From Pyrocephalus nanus (taxonomy: Eukaryota; Chordata; Aves; Passeriformes; Tyrannidae), in assembly GCA_038380795.1 (NCBI GenBank), contig CM076266.1:36159425-36223424 (forward strand): 64,000 nt of DNA. The letters run 5' to 3'. The position numbers and the translations under genes were made by a program. This document shows, piece after piece, positions 49,101-60,160 of the stretch; positions within the stretch are counted from its first letter, which is position 1; every line of letters starts with the position of its first letter. The notes under the pieces are model-generated. The model was not told the DNA's origin. It searched no databases and was given only the letters and a program-made list of their open reading frames with translations.

Positions 49101-52100
49101 GTTTTCTTTTTTTTTTTTCAGATGAAAGAGGCAGAAATTCGGGCTGTCTTTGAGCATTATGGTGCTGTGAAAGACGTGAAAGTAATCACTGACAGAACGG
49201 GTGTTTCGAAAGGGTGAGTACAACATGAGTAGCTGTTTTAAGTTGCTGCCTATGCCTAATTCTGTCATAGGTAATCTGAGCAGATACTTAGCAACACACT
49301 TGACGCGCTTAAGCTGTAGTTCTAGCTGGAGTTTCCTGTTGTGGTCAGTTAACACTGTGAAACCAGTAAATCTGTATTGCCCTTAACTAAATCTGTGTAA
49401 TCTTACAAAGAACAGGCTGATATTTCTGGCTTCAGTCATCTGTTCAGGGAACAGAGGGTTACTGTCCCTTAACTAGTGGAAGCAAAGCTTGAAACTTGTA
49501 TCATGCTTAGGAGACAGTTCTTCTGCAGGACTCTTGTATTATTGTGGTGAAAAAAAAATCTGGATTATTGGGGTGAAACCCTTAAATAAGGAAATGCAGA
49601 ACCTTAGCCTATTGAGTTCTTGGGAAGCTGTCCTAGTTTTGAGGTTCTCTGCTTTAAGGAGGAGACTGTGTACTCTGGGGGTTCTCTCCAACCCAGTTTT
49701 TTCTAAGATCCTATGAATAGATCTGAAGAAGTCACTTTTTTTAGGCATATGTAGTAATACATGAGCTGGAAATTAATTTTATTTGCTCATATCCATTGCT
49801 AGTCCTCACAGTGAATCTTGACATGCAGTTAGCTAGTATGTTCTGAATATTGATAATGAATTGACTGACTTTATTAATTGGACACAATTTTTAATATAGT
49901 GCTCTGAAATGATCTAAATTGTATAGATGAGGTTAACTAGGGAGTCAGTGAAATAAAGAGAAGAACTTCTTCAAGGATTGCTTCCCCCACTGGTATCACT
50001 GTTCCTGTAATGGCTGCTTTTGTCCAGACCTCTGTAGTAAATACAAAATTTGATGATAATTCAGATCTTAATTTTTGTAACGTTCTGAGTTATTAATACC
50101 AACAGCAGTACTAATTTTAAGAAGTTGAAGTGGAAAAATAGTCTTTACTTCATATTAGTCCAGAATCTGTCATTCAGTGTCTTTCACCTGGCCCAGCAGT
50201 AGATGCTGCTAGTTAGCAGTAAATACTTTCTCAGGCTGAATCATAATGTTCTACTTGATGTGCAGTATGACATACCTTGCATAGATGTTAACTAGTCTTG
50301 TTCTAACAATGAAGTCAAACTCAGATCACTGAATAGCCTGTTTTTCCTTTTTAGGTATGGATTTGTGTCTTTCGCGGAGAATGTGGATGTTCAAAAAATA
50401 GTAGAAGTAAGCTCTTCTGCTATATTATTTGAAGTTGATTTATAAAGGCTAGAGACAGGTTAAGGGGAAGCCAACTTATGTAACCTGTAGAGTAAGTTAG
50501 AACTAGGAAAGTCCAGAGCAGCCAAGAAAGTAAACTTGATAAACTATCTGCTGGTGGTATTTATATAAGTAAGAAACAAAATTAGTCTTAACCTTGGTGT
50601 GTCTGGCTACTTGCTTTTTGTAGTGGGTGATTGTCATAGAACCCTTGTACTTACGGCAGATACTAGACTTTTTATTATTGGAAATAACAGTATCACGGAA
50701 GACAGTTTTTTACTTATCAGCAGTTGCAATATGTTTCTCTTGCAGTATTTGTGCATTTTGATACTTCTTGGAGTGCAAGTGTATTTTTAAGCCTTCTGGA
50801 CTGTGCTGCAGCTGTTTACATGTTATAGATTTTCCTGTAGTTAACACAGGGGATGGAGGGTAGAACTGATACAGCCCTTCTGCTCTTACAGTTCATTATC
50901 AGAGAAATTTTAAATCTCAGTGCTTACTGAGCCAAATCAGCTCTTTGGCTCTGATAGACTTCAGCATGTCTCAAACCATGGACAGAGCTTTGTGTTTTCC
51001 CTCTTCCTTCCTAAACAGAGTACAGTAACGGTGAAAATAAATGTTGAAATACTTTTCTCTCTGAAGCAGCCATTTCCTTTAGTACAGAGGGACAGTTTCT
51101 AACATGTTACATGAAGCCTGTCATGAAGTTAGTGGGAATGAAGGGAAGTGGCAATGTAAACAGAGTTTCAAGGGAATCTAGACTGTGATCACTCAGTATT
51201 CTTACTGAGGCAAGAATAATTAAAACTTGTGTGTATAAATCCACAGGGCTAACAGTCCATTAATATGTAGTTACAAGCTACTAGTGTGGTGCATGTTGCT
51301 ATTAAGAAAAGTGATACAAAATAATTGTGGAGGCAGTGAGTATGCAAATGGAAGTGTGAAGGGCACTGCAGGAAATGAAAGATTAAAGACATACAGTGTT
51401 AAGGAGGAGAGGAGAATCAAGGCTGTTGCCTTAAACGATATGCGAGTTGATGGTACTGTGGTATGGAAGCAGAGTCCAGTCTTTCTAAAATCCCACAAAC
51501 CACTCACCTTGCTGATTCCTTACAGAGAATTAACTGTCTTTCAGACACACATCAACTTCCACGGTAAAAGGCTGAAACTGGGGCCAGCGATAAGGAAGCA
51601 ACAAAACCTGAGTAAGTATATCTAAATAAAATTGTTCATGTAACAAATATGTATCAACAGATTTTTTTCTTAATTAGACATCAATATTCTTGCAGATACA
51701 TATTGCATCAGATAAAGAGTATGTTACAATTAAATCTTGGTTCTGACTTATGTGACCTCACTTGTATAAATGATGTATAGCTGTGATGATAAAACTTGGC
51801 TTGGTAGCACAATATAATACAGTTAATGTTAAGTTAAATTTAAAAGTTAAAATTCTCGAAAATTTTTTTGACTTGATTTCAGATTTCTAATGAAATACAT
51901 GTGAAAAAGCCTTAATACTATCTTGCCTTTGCTTCAGAACAAGCTTCTTCCGTACATCCCAGACCATTAGTCCTTGGTCCTCCTCCGCCACAGTTCCACA
52001 CTGTATGGAGTGGTCAGAATACAGAGACGTTTTTTCAGCCTCCACCCGTAATGAACCCAGTAACACCATATGTTCAGGTAAGGCTGTTCATGTCACTGAT

Positions 52101-55100
52101 TTTAAACCATTAAATATTTCTGAAAGTGCAATCACATCGGATTCTACTGATTTACCTACATGTTTTCATATTCCTGCGTAAGAAGCACCCGACTTCAAAC
52201 CACTTCAAAAGATTGCCAGCAACCTTGAAAAATTGCTTCAGTGTTGTGATCTCTTTATAAAACAAGAGGAAAATGCCTTCTAAGAATGAGAACTGTTAAA
52301 GGTGGAGCTAAGATTGAATTATTTAACAGTTCTTAAGTGATCTACTTTCTTGTTTATGCACTTCATAAATCAAATCTGTCCAGGTTTTTAATATATTGCT
52401 GTCCTGCCTCAGAATAAAATACAAGCTTCAGAATGTATTTTTGTAAACAAGTATGGAGCCAGAAGTTGTCTCTGGTACTCTTCTCTCCTCCTAGCCAAGC
52501 AGATTCTTGGTTTTGAACTGCTGTTGCGTCTTAGGAACAGCAGATGCTGTTACCACATCCTCTGCTAATGGCTGTGACCAGTACAGTATTGCCTGCAGGG
52601 CACCACTATATTGATACTTGGAATAAGCACTCCCACTGAGGCGTAGGTAGAGCGAGTCCTGTACTGTGAACAGACCAAATTAGACTCTTACTGCATTAGC
52701 CTGTGGGATGTGGCGGTGCAACAGGGCAGTATTAATTACCAAATGATTCTGCTTTCTATATTTTAAGCAAGTAAAGAAGAGCAAACTGCAGTGACTCACA
52801 GAAATAAAGCAGAGAGCTTGATAATAGTAATTGCTGATTCTCTTAAGTGTATTGGGAGAGTGGAATAGTGTAGGAAGAAAAATACTCACTTAAATGCTGG
52901 AATGTGCCTTTAGCTATTTTCTGAAGAAACTGAGAAGGTTCCAGATTAATGTTGTGTCAGAGTATTTACAGGGGAAAAAATACTGTAAAATGTCTAAATT
53001 AGAGTATTTAGCTTCCCTTTGGCTCCTAGAAACTGATATTCAGGCTATATCCATTATTGCATAGTAGTTAGTCTGCTTCAGGTCTATTTCAGAAAGTTTA
53101 TAGCATAACTTGTACTTCTGAAATGACTTAAAAGACCAGCTACAAGCAGATATTGGATTTCTAGATGTATAAGACACTTTGGAATCCCGCTTTCTAGAGA
53201 TTAGTGCCTGAAGTGCTGAAGCAAAGCCCCACGGGAAATCTGTAAGGGTTGCTTTTAAATAGTGAACCTAGTCTGAACAGGAGCTGAAGTAACAGTGTAA
53301 CCACATACTTCTAAAAACGTGCTTCTAGCTAATACCTTTACAAATGAAAGTACTTGTATCTTGCTTCAAACTTGCAGTTTTAAAAACAAAGGTTTATTTG
53401 CAGCCCTATCCATACAATTCATCACCAGCTGTACTGCTAAAGCAGCAAGTTCCCATAGGATATCAACCGGCTTACAACTATCAGGTACGTAAAGCTTCAG
53501 TAGCAGCAGAATGGCTGTCTGATCCCTCTGTGAATTCTGTTTTCCTTCAGCTCTTCCTTTGCAGATATTAAAATCTAGTGATATTGTTATTCTAACGAGA
53601 TGGAAACTCTTGAATACCTTAGTATATGCTTTTTTTTTATTAGAATATAATTTCTTTCCTTAATTATACAGTGATAAAACAATTTCCAAATTAGGAAAAA
53701 GTACATGGTTTAGTAGTACTTCTTGTGGGAAGGAGCTTTGCATTTGTACATGCTGTAGTGTGGGTAGGTGGTGTTAGGTACTTAAGAGTCTTAGCAGACT
53801 ATACAAATGTGGGATGTACATAGGGGGGATGCACTCTGGCACTCTAAAAACATCGGAGAAGGCACTTAACTGATAGAGGGTTTTGAACTCAGAAGTGAAA
53901 TGTGTGGGTGAGTCCTGTTACTGAAATTAAACTAGTTTAGTAACTGGAAGCAACTAGAGGTTTGAGATTGTTTTCAGTGTGGCTGCTGTGATTGCCCTTA
54001 TTTTTTCCCTTATATTTAGAAATCCTATTTTTTACACTTTTTTTTTTTTTAAATTTGGAATGAGAAGAGGAAGGAGGCAGTTGAATAACATAAGCAGTTT
54101 TGTTGGACATAAGGGGATAGACTTATTTAGTGAAAAATCCAGATGTGAAGTGGTATAAAATGGTGACTCTTGCAGAGCAGTTACTTATCTGTGTTGGAAA
54201 TCAATGAATTAAAGCTGGTTCTTGTCCAATTTTTGGTTAAGGGTCAACCACAGTGGGTTCCTGGGGAGCAAAGAAATTATGTTATGCCTCCAGCTCTGGT
54301 GAGTCTACAAAGTTAAACCTTCTGAAACTGTTTTCTCAGTTAGCATGTGATTTTTACTGTTGATTCTTAAAAAAACCAAAGTATTTGTTGTCTGGATCTG
54401 TATGTAATCAGATCTATAAAAATCTAGCTGACAAGAGTAAGTAATTGTTTAAGATTTCTACTGAAGTGGTGCCTTTTTAAGTTACCTGATAAAACAGACG
54501 TATTACGCTATACATTCTGGTCACAGAACTCTGGAATTTTAACATGAATGGAGTTGGTCTTTTCAGGAAAAGTCAAAAGAAAAATAGGTGGTCACCTGAT
54601 GGGCAATGTCTTTTTTAAGTTTAAGTCTCAATGGTCTTTGCAAACACTGATTTATTTTTGGCTCTTTTCAACAGCTTTTAAAAATAATTTCCCAGGATGC
54701 TACAAACTGTAGAGGGTGCTGCTGGCTTCTAAAGAAATTACTTGTGTTCTGTGACATTCTGAATGATACTCTTTTTCTGAAGGTCTTCAGAAGTCGCTGA
54801 AACGCTGATTACCCTGTTGGCTTGAAGTAATTTTTGTTAAATAACATCCATGAATGTGATACAGCCACAGTGTGTCACTTAACAACTAAATGGTAGCAGG
54901 TTGAAGAGTCTTAAGAGTAGGAGTGCGTAGGGGTTTCATTATTAGATGTTTTAAGCTTGGTTATATGAACGGCAACTCTTATTGAACTGTCTCTGTTAAG
55001 CAACTGAAAGTATCATTAGTAACTGCTTAATAGATAGATCAGGATACACCATTTTCCCCACTCAGTAAACTTCTGGCAAAAGTGTGAGGATATGGTTGGC

Positions 55101-56902
55101 ACAGCTTTACTGGTAGATAGATGAGGGTCAGTGACAACATAACTGTGCATGCAGTGTTAATGAAATACTGAAACACTTATAAAACTATACAGGTTTATGC
55201 ATCAGTAAACCATCACTCTGAGGATCCGGGATATATACAGATGGAATGTGCTGTTCCTGAGACCATGCAGTTGCCTGCTAACAGCCCACAAAAGGTAAGG
55301 TCTTTCTCAAAACTTTAATGTTCTTCACCATAAATCCTATTCCCAGAAATTTGCACATTGGGATTATATGGCTTAGGTCAAGGGTCTCTGGCAAGTATTT
55401 TAGGAATTTAGATTATAGTTGCCACTTTTAGCCAGTTGCTCAGTCCCGTGTATCTGATTTGTGTGTACACCTTCAGAAGTCTCATGTTTCCTTGAAATTT
55501 TAGTGCTTGTCTGGAATGCTGTAGACTGTATAAAATGTGTGGTTAAGTATACTAATGTTTTAAAGTGACAAGACTTTACCTAATCTGTATTAATTTCAGG
55601 GGAAATTACAGGTACAAAAAAGCATATTAGATTGTGCTCCCTGCTGTTTTAGATTTATTTTCAGCTTCAAACATCTGGGTTGGTAGTGATTACTCCCTTT
55701 TTCACTCTTTTGTGGAAGGTGACCCCAGTTTAGCCAATTGTTGGCTCTGAATTGAGTTTTCTAAAAGAGACTCCGTTTCTCAGCTGCCAGCCAGCCTATT
55801 CCACTGAGGGGGGAGAATGTAACACTTAAGGGGGATAATGAGTTACCAATATTAAAAGTTTGGGGGGGCTGTGTAAAAAGATGACAAATACTTCAGAGAA
55901 CATAAGGCAATTAAGAAGAATCCTGAATGCCAAGTGAACCCTATGACACACCAGCATTGCTAGGTAGTAGTGCCCTAACTAAGAAAACCAGTATTGATGC
56001 ACCTATAATTGTATTTCAGAAATCTGTGGACAGGGGCATACAAACGGTAGTGTCCTGTCTGTCTAATCCTGAGAACCAGCTGAGGAATGACTCTCAATCA
56101 CAAGAGGACAATGTAAAGGTATGTAGTGAAAGCAAAATGAAATCTTAAAACACAGCTGAACTTTGTTTTTTTCCACCTACAGGATACCATAAAGATGAAG
56201 GGATTAATATCTGGAATGTCATTTGAATTTTTTTCTTCCTTGTACATGTTCTGAGATTTATGCATTTGGCTCTCAATTGCTTAATGCTGGAAAGAAGTGC
56301 TGAAATCAAATTCAGTGGGCTTAATCGAGATGGCATAAATTGCTAAACAGTCAGCTAATGGACAGTTAAGAGCATGTGTCTGGCTAGTCATTTCTCAATG
56401 ACAAATGGCTAAAAGCAGTGGGTTACTATGTAGTTTGGACAGAGGATGTTGTGTTAAGAGCCTTGATAGTCTGTACAATAGTTACGTACCCACTGTAGAT
56501 GGTGACTAGTTCTGCTTTTGTCTGCTTTAACCAATCTATTGTAGTTCAAGTTGGTAGCTGGTCATCATATTTTTGCTGTATGTGTTCAGTCTTTGTAGAA
56601 TTGCAATTTCTGATTACATTCCAAGTTTAATAATTTCTGAGAGTTTGCTTCGTTTTTCTGAAAGAATAGATATGGGGCCCCGGCATGTGTTTTCTGAAAC
56701 AGGAATACAGAGGCTGTATTTATCAGTTTTATAGGGGGTGAATAAAGTACGGAGTATCTTGAGATAGTTTTCATGAAACTTTAGTTGCCTTATTCTGATT
56801 ATTATGTGATGATTTTTTTTCCCTGTCTTGTCTTCTATCCAATTTCAGGAGAGCAAAGTGTATCACTTCCGAAAAGGAAGGACAGGATTCAAAAGTGTTT
56901 GA
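46187..56902 (+). CDS. DAZL: DAZL, germ-cell RNA-binding protein (11 coding exons)
   Basis: Spliced CDS: 46187-46189, 48635-48769, 49122-49213, 50355-50406, 51545-51611, 51938-52077, 53404-53484, 54242-54298, 55193-55294, 56020-56118, 56849-56902. The sum is 882 nt, 293 residues plus TGA, with every junction GT-AG and in frame. The RRM shows RNP-2 VFVGGI (38-43) and RNP-1 KGYGFVSF (76-83), followed by the basic KRLKLGPAIRKQ stretch typical of DAZ proteins. A Pro/Gln-rich middle leads into one DAZ motif (about 164-190, ending PAYNYQ) and the conserved tail QKKSVDRGIQTVVSCL. Length fits vertebrate DAZL (about 290-295 residues). In the family, DAZL is a cytoplasmic protein of primordial germ cells and meiocytes that binds 3' UTRs, recruits poly(A)-binding protein and partners such as PUM2, and promotes translation. 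BOULE is excluded by the C-terminal tail and overall match. No frameshift or stop is seen. Assignment is from recognised motifs, not a database search. Confidence 0.97.
46334..46558 (+). mobile_element. CR1 LINE 3' fragment in DAZL intron 1
   Basis: The segment starts with the CR1 3' region (ggaggtttaggtt...ttctttactgagagggta) and ends with the usual CR1 tail wording, ccctttccaacccatctg, then attctaag. It is 5'-truncated like most CR1 copies, in the same orientation as DAZL. It sits between the promoter and the second CpG-rich island. Confidence 0.85.
46700..47240. promoter_or_regulatory. Second CpG-rich island, inside DAZL intron 1
   Basis: About 540 bp of dense CpG sequence is separated from the promoter island by a CR1 fragment and AT-richer DNA. 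It opens several overlapping ORFs on both strands (for example 46741-47085 on +) that resemble no protein I know and follow from low stop-codon frequency in GC-rich DNA. It may be an internal or alternative promoter, or an intronic enhancer. Confidence 0.5.
46851..46868. promoter_or_regulatory. 18-bp palindrome of two YY1-like motifs
   Basis: TATGGCGGCGCCGCCATA equals its own reverse complement. Each half contains ATGGCGGC, the core of the YY1 consensus (AANATGGCGGC), arranged back to back. It lies at the centre of the intron 1 CpG island. Binding is an inference from the motif. Confidence 0.45.
48635..48769 (+). CDS. DAZL: DAZL exon 2
   Basis: Acceptor ttttcag, donor gtactt, 135 nt, residues 2-46. 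It encodes the variable N-terminal tail, the highly conserved LPEGKIMPNTVFVGGIDIR entry to the RRM, and RNP-2 (VFVGGI). The N-terminal 20 residues are the least conserved part of the family, so the real anchor is GYVLPEGKIMPNTVF. Confidence 0.96.
49122..49213 (+). CDS. DAZL: DAZL exon 3
   Basis: A long T-rich tract and cag precede the exon; the donor is gtgagt. It is 92 nt, residues 47-76 plus two bases of Gly77. It encodes RRM helix 1 and strand 2 (MKEAEIRAVFEHYGAVKDV) and the conserved VITDRTGVSKG run leading into RNP-1. The split Gly codon is completed by the first base of exon 4. Confidence 0.96.
49640..49722 (+). mobile_element. Degenerate CR1 3' tail in DAZL intron 3
   Basis: ggttctctccaacccagttt...aagatcctatgaatag follows the CR1 ending pattern (tccaaccc...attctatga) with several substitutions. 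Only the last 80 or so bases are recognisable. Confidence 0.4.
50355..50406 (+). CDS. DAZL: DAZL exon 4
   Basis: Acceptor ttttttag, donor gtaagc, 52 nt, residues 77-94. It completes RNP-1 (GYGFVSF), including the aromatic residues expected to stack on RNA bases, and continues into helix 2 (AENVDVQKIVE). This is a small exon with no usable ORF outside its splice sites. Confidence 0.95.
51545..51611 (+). CDS. DAZL: DAZL exon 5
   Basis: Acceptor ctttcag, donor gtaagt, 67 nt, residues 95-116 plus the first base of Lys117. It encodes the end of the RRM and its basic extension (INFHGKRLKLGPAIRKQQNL). The first two residues are Thr-His, where human DAZL has Ser-Gln; the rest is very close to the family sequence. 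Confidence 0.96.
51938..52077 (+). CDS. DAZL: DAZL exon 6
   Basis: Acceptor gcttcag, donor gtaagg, 140 nt, residues 117-163. It encodes HPRPLVLGPPPPQFHTVW followed by a Gln/Thr/Pro-rich linker (about 141-153) and NPVTPYVQ just before the DAZ motif. The RPLV...PPPPQF...VW spacing matches vertebrate DAZL. Confidence 0.96.
53404..53484 (+). CDS. DAZL: DAZL exon 7 (DAZ motif)
   Basis: Acceptor tttgcag, donor gtacgt, 81 nt, residues 164-190 in phase 0. It encodes the single DAZ motif (PYPYNSSPAVLLKQQVPIGY then QPAYNYQ). In primate Y-linked DAZ this motif is tandemly repeated. Here it is present once, as expected for autosomal DAZL. The motif is associated in the family with protein-partner contacts and translational activation. 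Confidence 0.95.
54242..54298 (+). CDS. DAZL: DAZL exon 8
   Basis: 57 nt, residues 191-209, acceptor ggttaag and donor gtgagt. It encodes QPQWVPGEQRNYVMPPAL, matching the PPQW...GEQRxYVxPPA block of DAZL. The acceptor is less pyrimidine-rich than its neighbours, but both phase and protein match support it. Confidence 0.93.
55193..55294 (+). CDS. DAZL: DAZL exon 9
   Basis: 102 nt, residues 210-243, acceptor tatacag and donor gtaagg. It encodes a poorly conserved acidic linker (NHHSEDPGYIQMECAVPE) ending in the conserved NSPQK that joins KSVDR in exon 10. Support comes from both flanking splice sites, phase 0, and the conserved last residues. Confidence 0.93.
56020..56118 (+). CDS. DAZL: DAZL exon 10
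   Basis: 99 nt, residues 244-276, acceptor tatttcag and donor gtatgt. It encodes KSVDRGIQTVVSCLSNPEN then QLRND..., one of the most conserved C-terminal blocks in DAZL outside the RRM. The following SQSQEDNVK is variable. Confidence 0.96.
56849..56902 (+). CDS. DAZL: DAZL exon 11 (C-terminus and stop)
   Basis: Acceptor aatttcag, then 54 nt encoding ESKVYHFRKGRTGFKSV and TGA at 56900-56902. The basic V(H/Y)HFR...KSV ending is the DAZL C-terminus. The exon continues into the 3' UTR. Confidence 0.95.
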   Translation, partial: ESKVYHFRKGRTGFKSV

Positions 56903-57710
56903 TGAATGAAGACGTCGAAGTATTTAATTTAATTAATTTAATGTTATTACAGTTCAGCATTACATTCAGCATAACATTTCTCAAAGTAGCTTCAAGTGAA
57001 GTTTGTGTTCATGTTGGACCTGTTTTGATACAGTTCTTACTTGGGTCGTTTGAAGTTTAAAGTTGTAAGAGTTGACAAACTTTAGTTACATTGTTTTCAT
57101 GCTTCCCCAGTTTATTTGCTGCATTTGGATTCTCTTCTGAGTTGGAAACGTACACTTTGCATATTACACAGGTTTGCTTTAACCACAATCTGACTCACTC
57201 TGACTGGTTAATTCTTGCAGTTTAGAAATGGAAATAAGTTGTTTGCCCAAGAGATTGTATTTTAAAACCAAGCTATTAAATCAGGGCAAAAGAAGACAAC
57301 AAGTTGTAACTGAGCTGAAGCCCTTTTTAAGTGCTAGTTGCCTTTAGACAACATAATCAGTGTGATTATGTTCATTAATGACACTTTATGTACTTACAGT
57401 CTTGAGCATCGCTATTGTTTTTGGGTAAGTAATGAAGAGAATCCTAAAGTTCTTATATGTAACTTAAAATGCAAGAATGTAGTTACCTGTATTAGCTACT
57501 CAGCAGAGTACGATTATTTTAAATGAAAAAAAAACCTAAAAATATCTGTATGTTAAAATTCTGAGAAAATACTGCATTTAAAATGTGCTTTTGTTAGATG
57601 ATGCAAACTGTTAATCAAAGATTATCTGCAAGAGTATTTTAATAATCATGTATATTTTAGTTGTATATTTTGAAAAAATGAAATAAAAGTTTATTTTGCC
57701 TTGGCTACCG
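56903..57710 (+). other. DAZL 3' UTR (proximal form)
   Basis: AU-rich sequence runs from the stop to just past the first strong AATAAA. Visible elements are TTTTAAT at 57637-57643 (cytoplasmic polyadenylation element consensus) and two TGTATATT Pumilio-like sites at 57649-57656 and 57662-57669 (one base off the classic UGUANAUA). A longer form reaching later signals cannot be excluded. Confidence 0.6.
57682..57687 (+). terminator. DAZL polyadenylation signal AATAAA
   Basis: A perfect AATAAA about 780 nt after the stop is the first consensus hexamer in a plausible 3' UTR, followed by T-rich sequence. Cleavage is expected at roughly 57.70-57.71 kb. The site is inferred from sequence only. Confidence 0.6.
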
Positions 57711-59765
57711 AAATTTCTAGTGACAAATCTAAGTAAAAATTTGTTAAAGCTATTAAAGACTTACTACGCTGTAGAAGAATTCCAGTTACTGTGAATGTCC
57801 AAGGAGTCCTTCTAAGGAATATTCTGGATAAAATTAAATCAAAGGGGGATGGGGGAGAATGTCAGTTTACTGGTAAAGAAAATTGTTTATTTGCAAATGC
57901 AGATGTCATTTAGACTTGATGGTCTAGTTGGTTTGGTTGCTCTGGGTTGTATTTGAGGCTTTATGCTGTAGCTATAAGAAAACACGGAAGTGCATGTACA
58001 GTTCTCCTTAAAGAATCTCAACATCAAGAAGACATAAACCTGAAGATATCTACACAGAGTGCACATTTTTTGTTTATTCGACCAAGTTTTACCCCCAGAA
58101 CCATCTGGTGAGTGAGTTAATGGTTCAGTGTGTTTGAAATGGCGGTGCTAGATATGAACTATTCTTACAGGAATGCTGAGAAGGCTTATCACGTAGCCAA
58201 GGCCTTACAAGTGCCATTTATTTTCTCTTCCGTTGCATCATGTCATGCTGGTTTTGTTAGGCACACCCTTAGGGAATGGAATTTTTTTAAAAATTCCCAT
58301 CTGGGAATTGTACCTTTTGCGGCATGTACCAGTAAAAGTAACAAGCTGTAAGTGAGAACATGCATTTATAATGTTGTTTTGAAGTACCCTGTAAACATAG
58401 CACAAAAACAGTAGTTAAATCTTTTTTGTGTTACATTCTGGAAATTGAAATAACTAATGTGTCTGTGACTGAAGGCATTTCTGAAATGGGTGCATGGTTG
58501 AAGCTTCTTGCAAATTTGTACCTGTCGTATTTTCAGATCAAGTGGACTGCGTTAATTGTGAGCCAGCAGGCAGTAGTGAGGCTTGGTGGATCTGCCTTGG
58601 CTTGCCTACAGTATGTACATTCTGTGTGAGACTCAAAAGCATTGAGTCTCCTTTAAATATTAAGATAACTCTGTCAAAAGAAGGAGTTGTTCAGACAAGA
58701 TACCAAGTAAATGCAAGCATTGAATTTGTCTGTTCTAGAGCTGTGACACTTGGTTTGTGTTATGGTTCTTGCCTGAAGTGCCCCAGTTTTCTGCCTGGTG
58801 GCCTTTTCATACTTTCTTTACAAGCTTTGCCCCCTGACAGAATTATTCTTGGAATGAGACAGCCAGACAGATGGCATTCTTGGATCTCCATTAGAATGAT
58901 TGTCTGGCACAGACACTAATTCCCTGTCAAAATGGAAATATTTTTTTCCTTCTAGGTATTTGTGTGCTAAACCAAGATGAATTGTGTCTTAGCATGAAGG
59001 TGATCTGATCCTTGATTGCTACAAAGAAACAAAATAATTTTCCGTAAAAGTCCTTTAACAGGTATACAGGCTGTATTCCTTGCAGGGATGACTTGGTAGA
59101 TGAGTGTTTTAGGATAGAAGATTATTTTAAAAGCTTTAGTGTCTGCCACTTTCAATGTTGCAAATAAGGTAAATTTTTTTAAAGAAGTGATCCAGCCTAT
59201 CAAGACAATGGGGCTTCTTCAGATGAAATATGGCATCTCAAGAAAATCCTAAAGTAGCTTTATAACCAGATGGATATTTACTTTGTACTTTTTTATTCCA
59301 ACTCCAAAAATTCAGGCTTAACTGGGGGATACAAGTACACATAGTTTACCTGTAACTTCTTTTAAAAAAGAAGACCCCAGCTGAGTTTATAGAAACTGGG
59401 CCTTTGTATTGCCCTAGTGATTCTTCTGGCTTTAACTTCTGTGAGTAAATTCAAAGGGAGATTTCTTTTGAGTAATGGGAACTTGTATGTACTTGGTGCT
59501 CAAGACAAACATGAAAGGAAGTTTTCTGCTCATTTACCTGAAGGTTGGGAGACTGTAGCAAGTACATTAAAGATACATGCTGTAGTTGATGTATTTCTCA
59601 TGTAGTGGGATATTAGAGGTACTGCCTGTAGAACAGTGCCTATGTGTCTGTAGTAAACCTGCTCTGGTTGGGGTGTGTGTAATGCCCTCTAAGCTTCTAA
59701 TTTAATCTGTTCCTGTAGGTAGGTCTTTAGGTCAGGTGTTCAAATTTCATTGTATTGTTTGAATT
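57711..59765 (+). other. DAZL 3' flank, no gene seen
   Basis: AT-rich. The 141-codon + frame at 58494-58919 has no family resemblance. A longer DAZL 3' UTR could extend in here, since further A/T-rich hexamer-like sites exist. Confidence 0.55.
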
Positions 59766-59832
59766 CGTTGGTTTTTGAACTAGATGACCTTTAAAGGTCC
59801 TTTCCAACCCCAAGTGCTCTATGATTCTATTA
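59766..59832 (+). mobile_element. CR1 LINE 3' tail
   Basis: gaactagatgacctttaaag then gtcctttccaacccc...ctctatgattctatt is the standard avian CR1 3' end, 5'-truncated to about 65 bp. Confidence 0.88.
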
Positions 59833-60062
59833 AGGAGTCTGCTTTCTTTTTTGGCTGGAGCAAACCTAACCAAGTGTTTTTCTCCCCGTTATTTTGTGCT
59901 TGTTCCTTTATTACAGTATGAATGAGTGTTTAGGGAATGTTTAAGCTTCTTTTAAGGTCTTCCTAGAACAATTAAAACAACTAAACCCACCAATATCAAT
60001 AGAGGTCTTCTTTCCCTGGGGAAGAATTTGTGCTTAGAACTGCAGATTCACACATAGTTCGT

Positions 60063-60118
60063 TTCATAGAATGGCTTGGACTAGAAGGACTGACCATTTC
60101 CCCTTGGATTATGGAGCC
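60063..60118 (-). mobile_element. CR1 LINE 3' tail, inverted
   Basis: ttcatagaatggcttggact then agaaggactgacc is the reverse complement of a CR1 tail, about 55 bp and diverged. It lies in the opposite orientation to the copy 230 bp upstream. Confidence 0.7.
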
Positions 60119-60160
60119 CTCACTTTGCTTCCCGGCAACCTTTAGTTACTGGGGGAAAAC

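Noticed and set aside
51284..51625. Longer version of DAZL exon 5 extending upstream to 51284
   Set aside because: The upstream residues have no DAZL similarity, and a good acceptor at 51544/51545 restores the family sequence.
58494..58919. 141-codon frame after DAZL as a separate gene
   Set aside because: No family resemblance, no promoter-like sequence and no splice partners. Its Cys-rich appearance has no regular spacing.
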